From a virus, in IMG/VR virus record IMGVR_UViG_3300036985_005253, positions 1-22,725 of that record: a stretch of 22,725 nucleotides of DNA; one strand, written 5' to 3'. The first letter of the stretch is position 1; each line of letters begins with the position of its first letter. The notes beneath the pieces were generated by a model that was not told where the DNA came from, searched no databases, and saw only the letters and a list, made by a program, of their open reading frames with translations. The position numbers and the translations under genes are program-made. Of this stretch, positions 7,543-13,459 are shown one piece after another.

Positions 7543-7828
7543 TCACCTCCCTTGCTTTAAGCATTGCCTCTCTTGCTTTAAGCATTGCGTTTGCCATGTG
7601 ATATGCAACAGCAGCAAAGCGGTCACAGCTTTCTTCCCTATTTAGGCTACTTAATAGCCCTTGCATAGCTGAGGCGGCAAAATAATCGCGTAAAGCTGCA
7701 TTAGCTTCTTTTTCTACGCCTGCTTTAACACCATCTCCGTATATCTCTGACACAAACAGACTCAGCTCGTCAGTACGTGCGTTGATGTTGTATTTAAATG
7801 CTAAATCTTCTGTTCTTTTACTCATCAT
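7532..7828 (-). CDS. Hypothetical protein (98 aa) with duplicated C-terminal heptapeptide
   Basis: A helical, Ala-rich protein of unknown function. The ATG at 7828 is chosen because it overlaps the upstream stop as ATGA and has GAGGTGG just before it; a longer form from 7843 is possible. The middle (YFAASAMQGLLSSLNREES) looks like packed helices. The C-terminus carries AMLKARE twice in a row, made by a 21-bp tandem duplication ending next to the following gene's ribosome binding site. Confidence 0.75.
   Translation of the reverse strand: MMSKRTEDLAFKYNINARTDELSLFVSEIYGDGVKAGVEKEANAALRDYFAASAMQGLLSSLNREESCDRFAAVAYHMANAMLKAREAMLKAREVNDE
7547..7588 (-). repeat. 21-bp tandem duplication
   Basis: Two 21-bp units (7568-7588 and 7547-7567, minus strand) differ at one base and each code AMLKARE. 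Each ends in a GAGAGG or GGGAGG-like stretch; the second supplies the ribosome binding site of the next gene at 7542/7539. Confidence 0.9.
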
Positions 7829-8271
7829 CCCCACCTCGCCCAAAGTTTTTTAGACTCAATCTCAAACCGTTGTTTGTTGCAGTATTTAGTAACTGCTTTT
7901 GATGCTTGCAACCATTCTGTGATTAACATTACGTTCCCTGACATAGTGTAATAACTTTTTTTAATCATTGACCACTCGTCAAAGTATTGTGGGTTGTGAA
8001 GCTTCCAGTTATCTAAATCCTTTTTATGATATCTCACCACGCCTTTGTCGCTTAGATGCTCTGGCACTTGCCAATACTTGCCAAAATTTACAATATTAGC
8101 AAGCTTTTGTGTCGTTAATCCTAAGTAAACAGCAGAAGCAGGGCGAGTTAAATACGCTCTGTTTTTTTGTATCTGATAAAGTTCCGCCCTTTTTTTGACT
8201 AACGCTTCTTTATTCTTTTCTCTATAAGCTCGGTCAACGTAGCTTTTAATTTCTTTTGCTGTTGCGTTCAT
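7825..8271 (-). CDS. Probable DNA-binding protein, MerR/excisionase-like HTH
   Basis: A 148-aa basic protein. Residues about 43-90 (RPASAVYLGLTTQKLANIVN, then VVRYHKKDLDNWK) have the pattern of helix-turn-helix family 17 / excisionase-type winged helices: a 'V-YLGLTxxxL' helix-turn-helix followed by a strand with VVRYxKxDLDxW. A basic helical N-terminus precedes it, and a helical C-terminal part of about 55 residues follows. It likely binds DNA as a regulator or accessory factor. Start and stop overlap the neighbours as ATGA. The HTH call is fairly good; the role is unknown. Confidence 0.7.
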   Translation of the reverse strand: MNATAKEIKSYVDRAYREKNKEALVKKRAELYQIQKNRAYLTRPASAVYLGLTTQKLANIVNFGKYWQVPEHLSDKGVVRYHKKDLDNWKLHNPQYFDEWSMIKKSYYTMSGNVMLITEWLQASKAVTKYCNKQRFEIESKKLWARWG

Positions 8272-9005
8272 ATTAATTCCTTTTGTATTTGTAAAAACTC
8301 ATAAGCATGTGCGCTATTATGAGACTCAATTCTGTCCGCTATCACTGCAGCTCGTTGTGATGACGTTGCAGGTTTGTACATTCCAAATCTAGCTAACGAC
8401 CCACAATTAACAGCCGCATTAGTGCTATCAGCCAATGATAATGGCAACTTAGTAAATACTTTAGTGCTTAACATCCGTAAGCCATGTAATTTGCATTTCG
8501 GCTTACCATCTTCATCACATATAACTTTCATAGCATCGTTCATGCGAACCCACCATGATTTAGTGCCGGGTGTCTTATAGTCACCAGAACTGCCTAGTGC
8601 TACTATTTCAAAATTAGTGGCTAAATAATCAAGGTACTCAAAAGACTCGTGCATGTGCCAAACAGGTACTCCTTTTGCTCTTGTGCCTGATCTTACCCAT
8701 TTGTGTACCCATGCAAGATTATCTTGCTCAGTGCCGTCAATAATATCTGGTATCAAGGCCCAATCAAATCCTGGGTGTCGTCTTAATGATTCTGCCCATT
8801 TTAAATAAGCATCAAAATCAATCTTACCTTTCCCAGACTTCCAGTGGCTAAACGCTCCATTATCCAAACAAAATGTCTGACAAAATTCTAAAACAGCGCC
8901 TAGATCGTCTTGTCTACCAAATGGAATAAGCGCATGACGACCAACCAGGAACCTAGCCACGTCTTGCCTTGAGCCACCAATTGGTGTGCCATGATAATGG
9001 ATCAT
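8268..9005 (-). CDS. tRNA-guanine transglycosylase-like protein (DpdA-type TIM barrel)
   Basis: A 245-aa protein whose motifs fit the queuine tRNA-ribosyltransferase (TGT) superfamily, in particular short phage members related to DpdA, which put 7-deazaguanine bases into DNA. Visible in order: CLDNGAFSHW (46-55), FDWALIPDIIDG (80-91), GVPVWHMHE (112-120), IVALGSSGDYKT (134-145), LHGLRMLS (173-180) and LPLSLADSTNAAVNCG (187-202). The last resembles the SxDS strand carrying the catalytic Asp in TGT enzymes. These blocks end barrel strands at about the expected spacing. The cysteine cluster that binds zinc in classical tRNA TGT is not seen. No queuosine or preQ0 synthesis gene is present in the window, so the substrate base would have to come from the host or from elsewhere in the genome. 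Whether it acts on DNA or tRNA is undecided. Confidence 0.65.
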   Translation of the reverse strand: MIHYHGTPIGGSRQDVARFLVGRHALIPFGRQDDLGAVLEFCQTFCLDNGAFSHWKSGKGKIDFDAYLKWAESLRRHPGFDWALIPDIIDGTEQDNLAWVHKWVRSGTRAKGVPVWHMHESFEYLDYLATNFEIVALGSSGDYKTPGTKSWWVRMNDAMKVICDEDGKPKCKLHGLRMLSTKVFTKLPLSLADSTNAAVNCGSLARFGMYKPATSSQRAAVIADRIESHNSAHAYEFLQIQKELI

Positions 9006-9268
9006 AAATTTAAACTTGCCATGTCTAATGACTTTGAATAAATGGCATCAATAATCCATCTGTTGCAAGGATCATGACGTTTATTAAATGGTGCGCATAT
9101 AGCACCATCGATAACAGCAACCATGCACTCAACGTCAAGATCACCTTTTGCCATTTCTTTTAAACGATTAGATAAAATTGTTAAGATCTCTTTTGGATCT
9201 TCTTGAAAATTGGCAACAATATTTTCCATTATTGCCACACCTATGGCTTCGTGTAGTTCTTCGTTCAT
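9002..9268 (-). CDS. Hypothetical protein (88 aa)
   Basis: An 88-aa acidic, mainly helical protein of unknown function. It has three Cys and one His (VECM, AICAPFNKRHDPCNRW), not spaced like a known zinc site. AGGTGA lies upstream of the ATG. Its start shares one base with the upstream stop (TAATG), and its stop overlaps the TGT-like gene's start (ATGA). Confidence 0.75.
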   Translation of the reverse strand: MNEELHEAIGVAIMENIVANFQEDPKEILTILSNRLKEMAKGDLDVECMVAVIDGAICAPFNKRHDPCNRWIIDAIYSKSLDMASLNL

Positions 9269-9513
9269 TATCTTTCACCTGTTGGCAAATTATATTCCTG
9301 GCTTGCCCCAACTTTGTAAGATGTTACAGAAGTAACACTGTGCACTGGGTTGCCGGTTGAATAAATAAAGCTTAATGCTGAAGTAAAAATAACAATAATT
9401 ATAACGGCGGCTACTTTTCCGATTTTTACAGCAATATTATATTCCTTCCAATTCTCTTCAAGATTTTCAAGATCTGCTGTTAAATAAGTCTTGTCTGCGT
9501 AATCTGTTTTCAT
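9268..9513 (-). CDS. Small single-pass membrane protein (81 aa)
   Basis: First gene of the leftward operon. The acidic N-terminus (MKTDYADKTYLTADLENLEE) is followed by one transmembrane segment at about residues 34-53 (VAAVIIIVIFTSALSFIYS) and a polar tail. By the positive-inside rule, Lys near the start of the TM segment suggests the N-terminus lies in the cytoplasm. The ATG at 9513 is preferred over a TTG at 9630 because the extra 39 residues are rich in Arg, Cys, Tyr and Trp and lie over a candidate promoter. The ribosome binding site is weak (GGA). It could be a holin-like or inner-membrane accessory protein, but it lies ten genes away from the lysin, so this is only a possibility. Confidence 0.65.
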   Translation of the reverse strand: MKTDYADKTYLTADLENLEENWKEYNIAVKIGKVAAVIIIVIFTSALSFIYSTGNPVHSVTSVTSYKVGASQEYNLPTGER

Positions 9514-9590
9514 AATACAAATCCAATAAATGCGCCAACACCGGTCGACGCGATAAAAGTTTGCTTTGGTAAAGCAGGTTGCTCTGCGGT

Positions 9591-9600
9591 AGTACGTACT
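9591..9600. promoter_or_regulatory. Palindrome AGTACGTACT in the operon leader
   Basis: A perfect 10-bp palindrome, 78 bases upstream of the first leftward gene and 15 bases downstream of a consensus -35 hexamer (TTGACA, minus strand, 9621-9616). It overlaps the place where a -10 box would sit, where only a poor match (TACGTA) is found. It may be an operator of a regulated promoter. Confidence 0.3.
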
Positions 9601-9641
9601 TTTAAAGCTAATGACTGTCAAGTTACCCAATCATTACTTTT

Positions 9642-9676
9642 AAAAACCCTCAGCGACTAGGTTAAATCGCCAAGGG
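9642..9676 (-). terminator. Intrinsic terminator, leftward
   Basis: On the minus strand, CCCTTGGCGA (9676-9667) pairs over all ten positions, two of them G-U, with TCGCTGAGGG (9656-9647). The loop is 10 bases and TTTTT follows (9646-9642). It ends the structured region before the leftward operon. Confidence 0.7.
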
Positions 9677-9808
9677 GGTAGAGCAGTGCGGCTGTTATTT
9701 AATCAACCCCCGCCTTTTTTCGGTCCGAGGTGGCACCGGCCGCACTTTTTACTGATACATCCAGAAAATCTGTCCAGGAAAACTGGAGGTATCACTAAAA
9801 ATAGTGGT

Positions 9809-9833
9809 AAAAAAGCCCCGCTTTGCACGGGGT
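9809..9833 (-). terminator. Intrinsic terminator, leftward
   Basis: On the minus strand, ACCCCG (9833-9828) pairs with CGGGGC (9820-9815) around the loop TGCAAAG, followed by TTTTTT (9814-9809). This is textbook form with a GC-rich stem. It lies just downstream of the promoter at 9872-9901 and would also stop readthrough from ssb. Confidence 0.85.
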
Positions 9834-9871
9834 ATAGAGTGCGGCCTTCGGGCCTAGGAGAAATCGGGTGA

Positions 9872-9901
9872 AGTATATAATCTATTATGTTACTCTGTCA
9901 A
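9872..9901 (-). promoter_or_regulatory. Sigma70-type promoter, leftward
   Basis: The -35 box is TTGACA (9901-9896), a perfect consensus. The spacer is 18 bases. The -10 box is TATACT (9877-9872), matching 5 of 6; TATATA (9879-9874), with a 16-base spacer, overlaps it. The predicted start is near 9865. It begins 10 bases after the ssb stop codon and faces no gene for about 350 bases. Confidence 0.7.
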
Positions 9902-9910
9902 TACATTATA

Positions 9911-10294
9911 TTAAAACGGTATATCATCTTCGTAGTCATCGTTTGTTTGAACTGGAGCTGGAGCTGGAACTGGAGCCTCGTTACGTTTACCAACTAAATC
10001 AATAATGTTGGCATTCAATTCTAAGCTGGTCTTAGTAGTGCCGTCATTGGCTTTATATTCATTTTGGCTAAGCTCACCGGAAACAAAAACCTGCTGGCCT
10101 TTTTTCAAGTAATCTTTCAAAGAGCCTTCAGCACGTTTGCCAAATAAGGCGACACGTACCCATAAGGTTTGTTGCTTATCACCATACCCAATTTTGTTGG
10201 CAACCGTTACATTTAAAATGGTTAAGCCACTTGGTGTGTGCTTAACCTCAGCATCTCTGCCGATAGTGCCGGTAAAACTAAATACATTACTCAT
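9911..10294 (-). CDS. ssb: Single-stranded DNA-binding protein
   Basis: A 127-aa SSB. The N-terminal OB fold covers residues about 1-100, starting MSNVFSFTGTIGRDAEVKHT and including LWVRVALFGKRAE and KKGQQVFVSGELS, both typical of bacterial-type SSB. A Pro/Ala linker follows, then the acidic tip DDYEDDIPF, which binds partner proteins in this family. It covers single-stranded DNA during phage replication and recombination. It is the last gene of the bet-exonuclease-ssb set and overlaps the exonuclease stop by 4 bases (ATGA). It is somewhat shorter than the E. coli protein because the linker is short. Confidence 0.95.
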   Translation of the reverse strand: MSNVFSFTGTIGRDAEVKHTPSGLTILNVTVANKIGYGDKQQTLWVRVALFGKRAEGSLKDYLKKGQQVFVSGELSQNEYKANDGTTKTSLELNANIIDLVGKRNEAPVPAPAPVQTNDDYEDDIPF

Positions 10295-11973
10295 ATTCCT
10301 AACTCCAATCGTCTAAAATTAATATTACTTAACCAGGTAATAGCATCGGTTTTTGAACATTTAAAATGAGATATTATCAAATCTAAAATCTCTTTGTCAG
10401 TAGGTTTTAACGATCTTTCAATATCATCAGCTTGCTTGCGGATCTTTGCGGCTCCTGCAAGCTCAGCGTTGCGGTCTGATGCTCTATCAGCATATTTAGC
10501 ACTTTCTTCTATGTGGTCCGCTGTTTTGCGTAAAGCTTCGGCTTTAGCTTGCATTTCTTGTTCTGATTCCTTCCAAAGCCTTTCGGCTTCTTGTTCCTTT
10601 TCAAGTAATTTTTTTACTTCTTCTGCTCTAATTATTGCGCGTTCTGCTTCAAGCTTGCTGGCCTGTTCTTCTTCTGCTTTGCGCTTTGCTTCTTCTGCAA
10701 TTTGCAAAAGTTTTAAAGCTTGTGCTTCTTCATGCTCTTTGATACGTGTTGCAATAGTTAACTTTAAATGCGCATTATCTAATAAAACTAATTGGTTTAG
10801 ATCATTAAATAAAAACTTATAATCAACAGCCTCTTTTATTTCTTGCAAATTATTGCCAATTTTATAAGCTGCAGCACCTGCGATTGATTGGCATCGGCTT
10901 AATTCAAAAGTCACAGCGTCTTCAAGTGATGCAACTGTGCGCTTGCCTTTCATTGCAGTCATGAAATTTGGCTGTTCGGTTACTAACCGGATGGGCGATA
11001 TACTTTCGTTTAGCACGCTAATAAAATTATTAAACTCAGCAGTGTTAAAGTTTAACAAAGCAATCTTAATGTTTTCTTTTTGCGTTTTGACAGCCTTCTC
11101 TTGTAGCAAGGCCAAGGCATTAAATTTATCAGCATATAAGCGCAATTCTCTTGTTACTTCACTGATAGTAGCCGTTTGGTCAATAACGCTTTTTTCAGTT
11201 TCTAAGCATCGTTTTGCTATGTTTCTAGCCACTTTGCTTTCAGCTTCTGCTGTCGCGAAATCGCTATCTGTTACTAAAATAACTGTCGCTTCTGACAAAA
11301 ATTTGTCAAAAACGGGTCTGACATCGTGTATGTTACATAAAGTAAGCTCACCACGTACTTGTATAATAACGCTTGGCAATTCCATGACAGGCGCTTTAAC
11401 ATCCTTAATAACCTTAGCTTTTATGCTGTGGGTGGTAAGGTCTTTTTTAAACTGTTCCCAGCCGGTAAGGATCTGCTCTTGAAGTTCTAAATCTGGCTCA
11501 AGCCATTCATGATATGGCTCATCAATTTCATGAGTTGCTAAAAATAAACACTTGTCAGCGCCTGATACTATAAATTGTTGCTGAATTTGTATTCTGTGCG
11601 CTAATGTTGCGCCGAATTGTTTTATCTCAGCATTAAGCGTTTTGTGCTCGTAGATTGTTCTCTCGTCTAATGTGATTCCATCAAATGACGCGCTTAATGT
11701 GCCACTTACACCTATCAGGGGGTAAAGGTCATCGCCCACCTCAAGCTCGGCGTAGAAAAGCGCAGCTGCTTCTAGCTCATGACCCTTGTTAAAAAGCTTT
11801 TGAGTAAAATCACTTACTTCGGCCTGATAGCCTTTGTATTTGTCTAACAATGCTTCTCTGCTAATTTTTCCCTTACCCAACATCGCTGGCGCATCGCTGG
11901 CGTTGAAGTATTTGGCACGGTGTTCGTGCCATTCTTTAGATCCGGTTAAAACATTTACTGTAATCATGCCCAT
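10291..11973 (-). CDS. YqaJ-type phage exonuclease with long coiled-coil extension
   Basis: A 560-aa protein. Residues about 1-175 form a YqaJ / lambda-exonuclease-like nuclease of the PD-(D/E)xK fold: ASDAPAMLG (25-33), GHELEAAA (64-71) with a conserved Glu, SASFDG with Asp98, YEHKTL with Glu109 and Lys111, then Gln-rich IQIQQQ (129-133). It would chew 5' ends at breaks to give 3' single strands for Bet. The remaining ~380 residues resemble DUF1351-type phage proteins: VTDSDFATAEAESK, then a long coiled coil rich in Glu, Lys and Ala (about 420-500). Such proteins are often separate genes, so this looks like a fusion. Start 11973 overlaps bet by 10 bases; an ATG at 11967 gives an ATGA overlap. 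The nuclease call is strong; the role of the extension is unknown. Confidence 0.85.
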   Translation of the reverse strand: MGMITVNVLTGSKEWHEHRAKYFNASDAPAMLGKGKISREALLDKYKGYQAEVSDFTQKLFNKGHELEAAALFYAELEVGDDLYPLIGVSGTLSASFDGITLDERTIYEHKTLNAEIKQFGATLAHRIQIQQQFIVSGADKCLFLATHEIDEPYHEWLEPDLELQEQILTGWEQFKKDLTTHSIKAKVIKDVKAPVMELPSVIIQVRGELTLCNIHDVRPVFDKFLSEATVILVTDSDFATAEAESKVARNIAKRCLETEKSVIDQTATISEVTRELRLYADKFNALALLQEKAVKTQKENIKIALLNFNTAEFNNFISVLNESISPIRLVTEQPNFMTAMKGKRTVASLEDAVTFELSRCQSIAGAAAYKIGNNLQEIKEAVDYKFLFNDLNQLVLLDNAHLKLTIATRIKEHEEAQALKLLQIAEEAKRKAEEEQASKLEAERAIIRAEEVKKLLEKEQEAERLWKESEQEMQAKAEALRKTADHIEESAKYADRASDRNAELAGAAKIRKQADDIERSLKPTDKEILDLIISHFKCSKTDAITWLSNINFRRLELGI

Positions 11974-12668
11974 GACAAAATTTCCTCTTTTTGCTCGTCA
12001 GTCAACAAACCTTTTGTTTCAATTGCAGCAATTAATTCTGCAGCTGTTTTTTTACCAGAGGTAACAATTTCGTTCCACTGGTCTACTTTACTATTAAAGT
12101 TTTCGTTAGTGCAGTATTCCAGAGCTGGAGCTTCGTAAACAGCTACGGGTGGTACTTCGTGTACTTCACGTTCGGTAATGCGCTCCGCTTCGTCTGTGTC
12201 ATAGATGCCGCTAAAACCAAACGCAAGGCGTGCACACTGGATTAAAGCTTTATGTCTAAGCATACGCTTTGGGTGTGATTTCCAAGGCTGTGCGTTGTCG
12301 CGTTTGCACTCGCTTAGCCATTCTGTAACTTTGGTCGGATGGGTGCGGTCTTTACGATAGATTATGCAAGTACAGCTTTCTGCATCTTGCTCAAAGTCCA
12401 AGCCGTCAAAAGCAGGATGCTCATTGATGATGCGCGTCCATCCGTCAACGCCAACCACGGGGACAATGGATCCTTTGTCCGGAAAAGCATAAATCTCACG
12501 GGTAAAAGGATTTAAGCCGTACTGATTGGCAATAACTAACAACGCTGTCATTTGGCCGTCGGTAATTGTTTGGCCTCTGAAGGCTGTTTCTTTCAAGACA
12601 GCGATTACATTGGTTTGTGCACCAACGTGAAATTTTTCGCCCATGAGGGCGGCTAATTCTTTACTCAT
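11964..12668 (-). CDS. bet: Bet-type single-strand annealing recombinase
   Basis: A 234-aa protein of the RecT / Red-beta superfamily, Bet type. Visible hallmarks: GQMTALLVIANQYGLNPFTR (residues about 38-57), IYAFPDKG, IVPVVGVDGWTRIINEHPAF, CTCIIYRKDR, WLSECKRDNAQPW, and HPKRMLRHKALIQCARLAFG. It anneals complementary single strands at phage DNA ends together with the exonuclease encoded just downstream. A short variable C-terminal part (about 170-234) probably contacts partners such as SSB. The ribosome binding site is AGGAG, 6 bases before ATG. The length is close to lambda Beta (261 aa). Confidence 0.95.
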   Translation of the reverse strand: MSKELAALMGEKFHVGAQTNVIAVLKETAFRGQTITDGQMTALLVIANQYGLNPFTREIYAFPDKGSIVPVVGVDGWTRIINEHPAFDGLDFEQDAESCTCIIYRKDRTHPTKVTEWLSECKRDNAQPWKSHPKRMLRHKALIQCARLAFGFSGIYDTDEAERITEREVHEVPPVAVYEAPALEYCTNENFNSKVDQWNEIVTSGKKTAAELIAAIETKGLLTDEQKEEILSWA

Positions 12669-12831
12669 TTTTATCTCCTAGTTGGTTATGGTTATAATTT
12701 TAATCAATATTTTACCCGCCTTAGATCTTGCGGTGCTATGGCTAATTCATGGTTTCCTTAATAACGCCAATAATTATTAAGGTCTGATAGGTGCGGTTTT
12801 TTAACAGGCCGCTACCACCTGTGTTTTTTAA
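12669..12831. promoter_or_regulatory. Intergenic region upstream of bet with inverted repeats
   Basis: This 163-base AT-rich gap has no ORF with a ribosome binding site. It holds a perfect 9-bp inverted repeat with a 9-base spacer (12756-12764 with 12774-12782, CCTTAATAA / TTATTAAGG). Next to it lie competing hairpins: GCGG (12793-12796) with CCGC (12809-12812), and ACAGG (12804-12808) with CCTGT (12818-12822), the latter followed by TTTTTT on the plus strand. No convincing promoter with both boxes was seen. Confidence 0.45.
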
Positions 12832-13143
12832 TTACATAACATTCCCCCAGTCTGCAAATGCAGCAACAAAAACCGCTAGCTCGTCATTGTACGAGTCTAG
12901 CTTTGAAATTGCCCTTGGGCAGTCAAAATCAACGATATTTATCATATCGCCAACTTTATTTCTAGCAACCGAATGTATCGCAACTTGCGATACGCTCCAG
13001 TCTTGTGGGACTGGAAGTGTGTTGTTACCCATAGACTGGGCAGTTTTGTTTCTGCCCGCCAAGACAGAAACAACTTTTTCCGCAAAAAAGATATCCCTAT
13101 CCTCTTGGTCAACATCTGTTTCAAACATTCCTTCTGATCTCAT
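12832..13143 (-). CDS. Hypothetical early protein (103 aa)
   Basis: A 103-aa acidic protein, not recognised. It starts MRSEGMFETDVDQEDRDIFF and has a beta-like middle (GDMINIVDFDCPRA) and a helical end. TAGGAG lies 6 bases before the ATG. It is the first gene of the leftward recombination operon, directly under a good promoter (13187-13215) and a candidate operator. This position suggests an early protein or regulator, but no DNA-binding motif is visible. Confidence 0.75.
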   Translation of the reverse strand: MRSEGMFETDVDQEDRDIFFAEKVVSVLAGRNKTAQSMGNNTLPVPQDWSVSQVAIHSVARNKVGDMINIVDFDCPRAISKLDSYNDELAVFVAAFADWGNVM

Positions 13144-13160
13144 TGTTAGCTCCTAAAGGT

Positions 13161-13177
13161 TTAACCGAAGTGGTTAA
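13161..13177. promoter_or_regulatory. Inverted repeat, candidate operator
   Basis: TTAACC (13161-13166), 5-base spacer GAAGT, GGTTAA (13172-13177), a perfect inverted repeat. It lies just downstream of the leftward -10 box, at the predicted transcription start, where a repressor would block RNA polymerase. The HTH protein at 13271 is an obvious candidate binder. Confidence 0.45.
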
Positions 13178-13186
13178 GTTGTGTCT

Positions 13187-13215
13187 ATTATAATTTAAAA
13201 TTTTACACCCGTAAA
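13187..13215 (-). promoter_or_regulatory. Sigma70-type promoter, leftward, for the recombination operon
   Basis: The -35 box is TTTACG (13215-13210), matching 4 of 6. The spacer is 17 bases. The -10 box is TATAAT (13192-13187), a perfect consensus. The predicted start is near 13180, about 37 bases before the ATG at 13143. Confidence 0.6.
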
Positions 13216-13237
13216 GTAGTATTTTAAATTTATTGTG

Positions 13238-13243
13238 TATAAT
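13238..13243 (+). promoter_or_regulatory. Perfect -10 box, rightward
   Basis: TATAAT at 13238-13243, preceded by AT-rich DNA with no clear -35 box, 28 bases before the HTH gene start. It is divergent from the leftward promoter 22 bases away, so the two could be controlled together as in lysis-lysogeny switches. Confidence 0.45.
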
Positions 13244-13270
13244 ATTTGGTAATTAAACTAAGGTGATCGT

Positions 13271-13459
13271 ATGTCATTGATTCAAAAAGCAGAATGGTGC
13301 AAACAACAAGTTGTTATGCATAGAAACTATGCCGAAATTGCAAAACAAACAGGCATAAGTAAGGGATGGGTGGCAAAGTTTGCGACTAATCGCATTAATA
13401 ACCCCGGTATTCTTTATATACAAAAACTGGTAGATTATTTTAATGCGCAACTATATTGA
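13271..13459 (+). CDS. Small HTH regulator (Cro-like size)
   Basis: A 62-aa protein. Residues about 19-43 (NYAEIAKQTGISKGWVAKFA) form a clear helix-turn-helix: an IAKQTG helix, an IS turn and a GWVAKFA recognition helix, as in small phage repressors of the XRE/Cro class. AAGGTGA lies 4 bases before the ATG. It sits beside the divergent promoters and the TTAACC/GGTTAA repeat, its likely target by inference. Its end overlaps the next gene by 17 bases. Confidence 0.8.
   Translation: MSLIQKAEWCKQQVVMHRNYAEIAKQTGISKGWVAKFATNRINNPGILYIQKLVDYFNAQLY

Larger units (their letters stand above)
9642..9866 (-). ncRNA. Candidate structured non-coding RNA or attenuator leader
   Basis: This gene-free stretch reads leftward from a good promoter (9872-9901) and holds two intrinsic terminators, at about 57 and 225 bases from the predicted start. 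Between them are further hairpins: 9790-9809 (7 bp), 9754-9793 (two 5-bp blocks around one mismatch) and 9773-9787 (5 bp). A 5'-proximal hairpin sits at 9843-9854. No ORF with a ribosome binding site fits. Products could be a short RNA of about 57 nt and a readthrough RNA of about 225 nt, or a leader controlling the operon beyond. No known RNA family was recognised. Confidence 0.45.

Noticed and set aside
9511-9618. Short leftward frame ending TGVGAFIGFVL with an ATGA overlap onto ATG 9513
   Set aside because: The overlap looks gene-like, but no ATG, GTG or TTG is available between the previous in-frame stop and its end.
9593-9621. Promoter from TTGACA (9621-9616, minus strand)
   Set aside because: The -35 hexamer is perfect, but the -10 position at 17 bases is TACGTA, a poor match; not listed as a promoter.
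9514-9630. N-terminal extension of the TM protein from TTG 9630
   Set aside because: The extra residues are rich in Arg, Cys, Tyr and Trp, have no ribosome site and lie over a TTGACA box; ATG 9513 is better.
9660-9745. tRNA-like stretch on the plus strand (ATCGCCAAGG, GGTAGAGCAG)
   Set aside because: It resembles part of a tRNA D arm, but no acceptor stem, anticodon arm or T arm with GGTTCGA can be folded.
10394-11482. Plus-strand ORFs of 142 and 181 codons opposite the exonuclease gene
   Set aside because: Both are Ser/Leu/Phe-rich shadows of a strong Glu/Lys/Ala coiled-coil gene on the other strand.
12791-13156. Plus-strand ORF of 121 codons opposite the 103-aa early gene
   Set aside because: The minus-strand gene has a good ribosome site and promoter; the plus ORF has neither and looks like a shadow.
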